Assembly (NCBI GenBank): GCA_030839105.1
Contig: JAUZEI010000063.1
Coordinates: forward strand, 1-6,615
Length of the DNA: 6,615 nucleotides
Source of the DNA: Actinomycetota bacterium
GTDB lineage: Bacteria; Actinomycetota; Acidimicrobiia; IMCC26256; PALSA-610
Direction of reading: 5' to 3'
The position numbers and the translations under genes are program-made. The notes beneath the pieces are model-generated. The model saw only the letters and a program-made list of their open reading frames with translations, was not told the origin of the DNA and ran no database searches. Positions 5,715 to 6,615 of this stretch are shown here, one piece after another (positions within the stretch are counted from its first letter, which is position 1; each line of letters starts with the position of its first letter).

Positions 5715-6482
5715 TCAGAGGCCCAAGAGCGAGTCGAGACCGATCGTCAGGCCCGGCGTCTCGGCGATCTTCCGGACTGCGAGCAGGACACCGGGCATGA
5801 AGGACGCACGGTCGTAGGAGTCGTGCCGAATCGACAAGGTTTGTCCGGTCGTACCCAACAAGACCTCCTGATGAGCGACCATTCCGCGGATACGTAGCGA
5901 GTGCACGGGAATCCCGTCGATCAGCGCACCCCGGGCACCTTCGGCGACCACCGTGGTGGTCGGGTCGTCGGCCCAGTCCTTCGACGCCGCGCTCATCCGC
6001 CGGGCGGTCAGCGCCGCCGTTCCCGAGGGAGCGTCGACCTTGCGGTCGTGGTGCAACTCCATGATCTCGGCGGTCTCGAAGAACGGCGCCGCCATCTCCG
6101 CGAAGCGCATCATGAGCACGGCGCCGACCGCGAAGTTCGGCACGATCACCGCGTTCGCCTTCGACTGCGCGAACAGCTCGGCGAGCTCGGCGAGCTCGTC
6201 CTCACCGAATCCGGTCGTGCCCACCACGGCGTGCACGCCGTGTGCCGCGCACCAACGGAGGTTCTCGCGGGCCGCGGCGAGCACCGTGAAGTCGACGGCG
6301 ACCTGCGCGCCCGCGACCTCGAGCTGGTGCGCCTCGGCCGCGAGCGGAATCTCGGCGGACGCCGCGCCCGCGTAGACGGGGTCGACCGCGGCGACGAGCT
6401 CCATGTCCGGTGCCTCACCGACCGCCCGGCACACGGTCGAGCCCATACGCCCGCCTGCGCCGAACACACCGACCCGGATCAT
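5715..6482 (-). CDS. dapB: 4-hydroxy-tetrahydrodipicolinate reductase
   Basis: 255 residues, slightly shorter than the E. coli enzyme, as in many actinobacteria. DapB reduces the product of DapA with NAD(P)H to tetrahydrodipicolinate in the cytoplasm, on the route to meso-diaminopimelate for peptidoglycan and to lysine. The N-terminal Rossmann nucleotide-binding motif is GAGGRMG (8-14). VVGTTGF (86-92) and VPNFAVGAVLMM (114-125) are family blocks. The catalytic signature is ELHHDRKVDAPSGTA (142-156), with the acid/base His pair H144/H145 and substrate-binding K148. HSLRIRGMVAHQEV (194-207) follows the usual C-terminal pattern. The start is ATG at 6482-6480, giving a conventional MIRVGVFGAGGRMG N-terminus. 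No strong Shine-Dalgarno is present. It lies 38 bp after an M16 peptidase gene, an order known in actinobacteria, where pnp usually precedes the pair. Confidence 0.97.
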   Translation of the reverse strand: MIRVGVFGAGGRMGSTVCRAVGEAPDMELVAAVDPVYAGAASAEIPLAAEAHQLEVAGAQVAVDFTVLAAARENLRWCAAHGVHAVVGTTGFGEDELAELAELFAQSKANAVIVPNFAVGAVLMMRFAEMAAPFFETAEIMELHHDRKVDAPSGTAALTARRMSAASKDWADDPTTTVVAEGARGALIDGIPVHSLRIRGMVAHQEVLLGTTGQTLSIRHDSYDRASFMPGVLLAVRKIAETPGLTIGLDSLLGL

Positions 6483-6489
6483 CGGCCGC

Positions 6490-6495
6490 AGCCTA
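6490..6495 (-). promoter_or_regulatory. candidate -10 box for a leaderless dapB transcript
   Basis: On the - strand, TAGGCT (6495-6490) has the TAnnnT core and is followed by seven bases (6489-6483) before the dapB ATG at 6482. In actinobacteria that spacing would place initiation at or next to the A of the ATG, giving a leaderless mRNA. This would explain the lack of a good Shine-Dalgarno. The best upstream hexamer at 16 bases is CCGACT, a weak -35 match, so confidence is low. dapB may simply be co-transcribed with the M16 peptidase gene. Confidence 0.2.
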
Positions 6496-6520
6496 GAACC
6501 CGAAGCGTGGGAGTCGGCGC

Positions 6521-6615
6521 CTAGAAATCGGAAGCGGAGTGCGGACCCACTACGGCCAGCGAGCGCGGCGTGTCGGCAAGGACCCGTTCGATCACGCGCG
6601 CGACATCGACGGTCG
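6521..6615 (-). CDS. M16-family zinc metallopeptidase, C-terminal fragment
   Basis: Only the last 30 residues are in the window (codons from 6613, stop TAG at 6523-6521). The fragment reads DVARVIERVLADTPRSLAVVG followed by PHSASDF. This resembles the end of actinobacterial M16 (pitrilysin/processing-peptidase-like) proteins, where a final helix of the type DV-x-R-V is followed by a beta strand LAVVGP. The zinc-binding HxxEH motif would be far upstream and cannot be seen. Gene order supports the call: an M16 peptidase gene sits directly before dapB in Streptomyces and relatives. The alternative is an unrelated protein with a similar tail. The codon pattern is GC-rich at third positions, so the frame itself looks real. 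Confidence 0.7.
   Translation of the reverse strand, partial: TVDVARVIERVLADTPRSLAVVGPHSASDF

Noticed and set aside
6173..6204. Short tandem repeat of GGCGAGCTC inside dapB
   Set aside because: It simply encodes the helix ELAELAEL with a repeated codon choice. DapB is in frame and intact, so there is no sign of a functional DNA repeat.
1..6615. Search for defence, mobile, CRISPR or otherwise novel system
   Set aside because: All sizeable coding frames belong to well-known biotin, lysine and transporter families with uniform GC-rich codon use. No direct or inverted terminal repeats, integrase, transposase or repeat-spacer pattern was seen.

Overview
This is a compact, GC-rich chromosomal segment from an actinobacterium-like organism. 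The evidence is strong G/C bias at third codon positions, GTG and TTG starts, a lipoprotein with a Ser/Thr-rich linker, and a gene order of M16 peptidase then dapB, which is familiar from Actinobacteria. The Ser/Thr-rich linker right after the lipobox Cys would suit Acidimicrobiia, but that placement is inference. Almost every base is coding. The only gaps are 30 bp (livM-livK), 112 bp (dapB-livG) and 38 bp (M16 peptidase-dapB).

Layout. On the + strand, positions 1-177 hold the 3' end of bioF. The complete bioD follows (174-815) and overlaps the bioF stop codon. Together they form the tail of a biotin-synthesis operon. Everything else is on the - strand. Read in the direction of transcription, it runs: end of an M16-family metallopeptidase (6615-6521), dapB of the lysine/diaminopimelate pathway (6482-5715), a 112-bp spacer with several candidate control elements, then a five-gene branched-chain amino-acid-type (HAAT) ABC transporter operon in the order livG, livF, livH, livM, livK (5602-812). 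The - strand operon meets bioD tail to tail, and the two stop codons overlap within 4 bp.

How the genes work together. LivG and LivF are the two ATPases, LivH and LivM the two membrane permeases, and LivK the lipid-anchored solute receptor of one importer. The first four genes overlap by 1-4 bp, which suggests tight translational coupling. The receptor gene is set apart by 30 bp that can form a hairpin burying its ribosome-binding site. The solute is unproven: branched-chain amino acids are the default, but this receptor family also binds amides, urea and other small polar solutes. BioF and BioD carry out the first and third of the four late biotin steps. DapB makes tetrahydrodipicolinate.

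I see no mobile element, tRNA, rRNA, CRISPR array, defence system or novel multi-gene system. The gene content looks like ordinary metabolism and transport. The points worth a second look are small: the leader region before livG, the livM-livK hairpin, the overlapping convergent stops, and a CxxC pair in a LivM loop.
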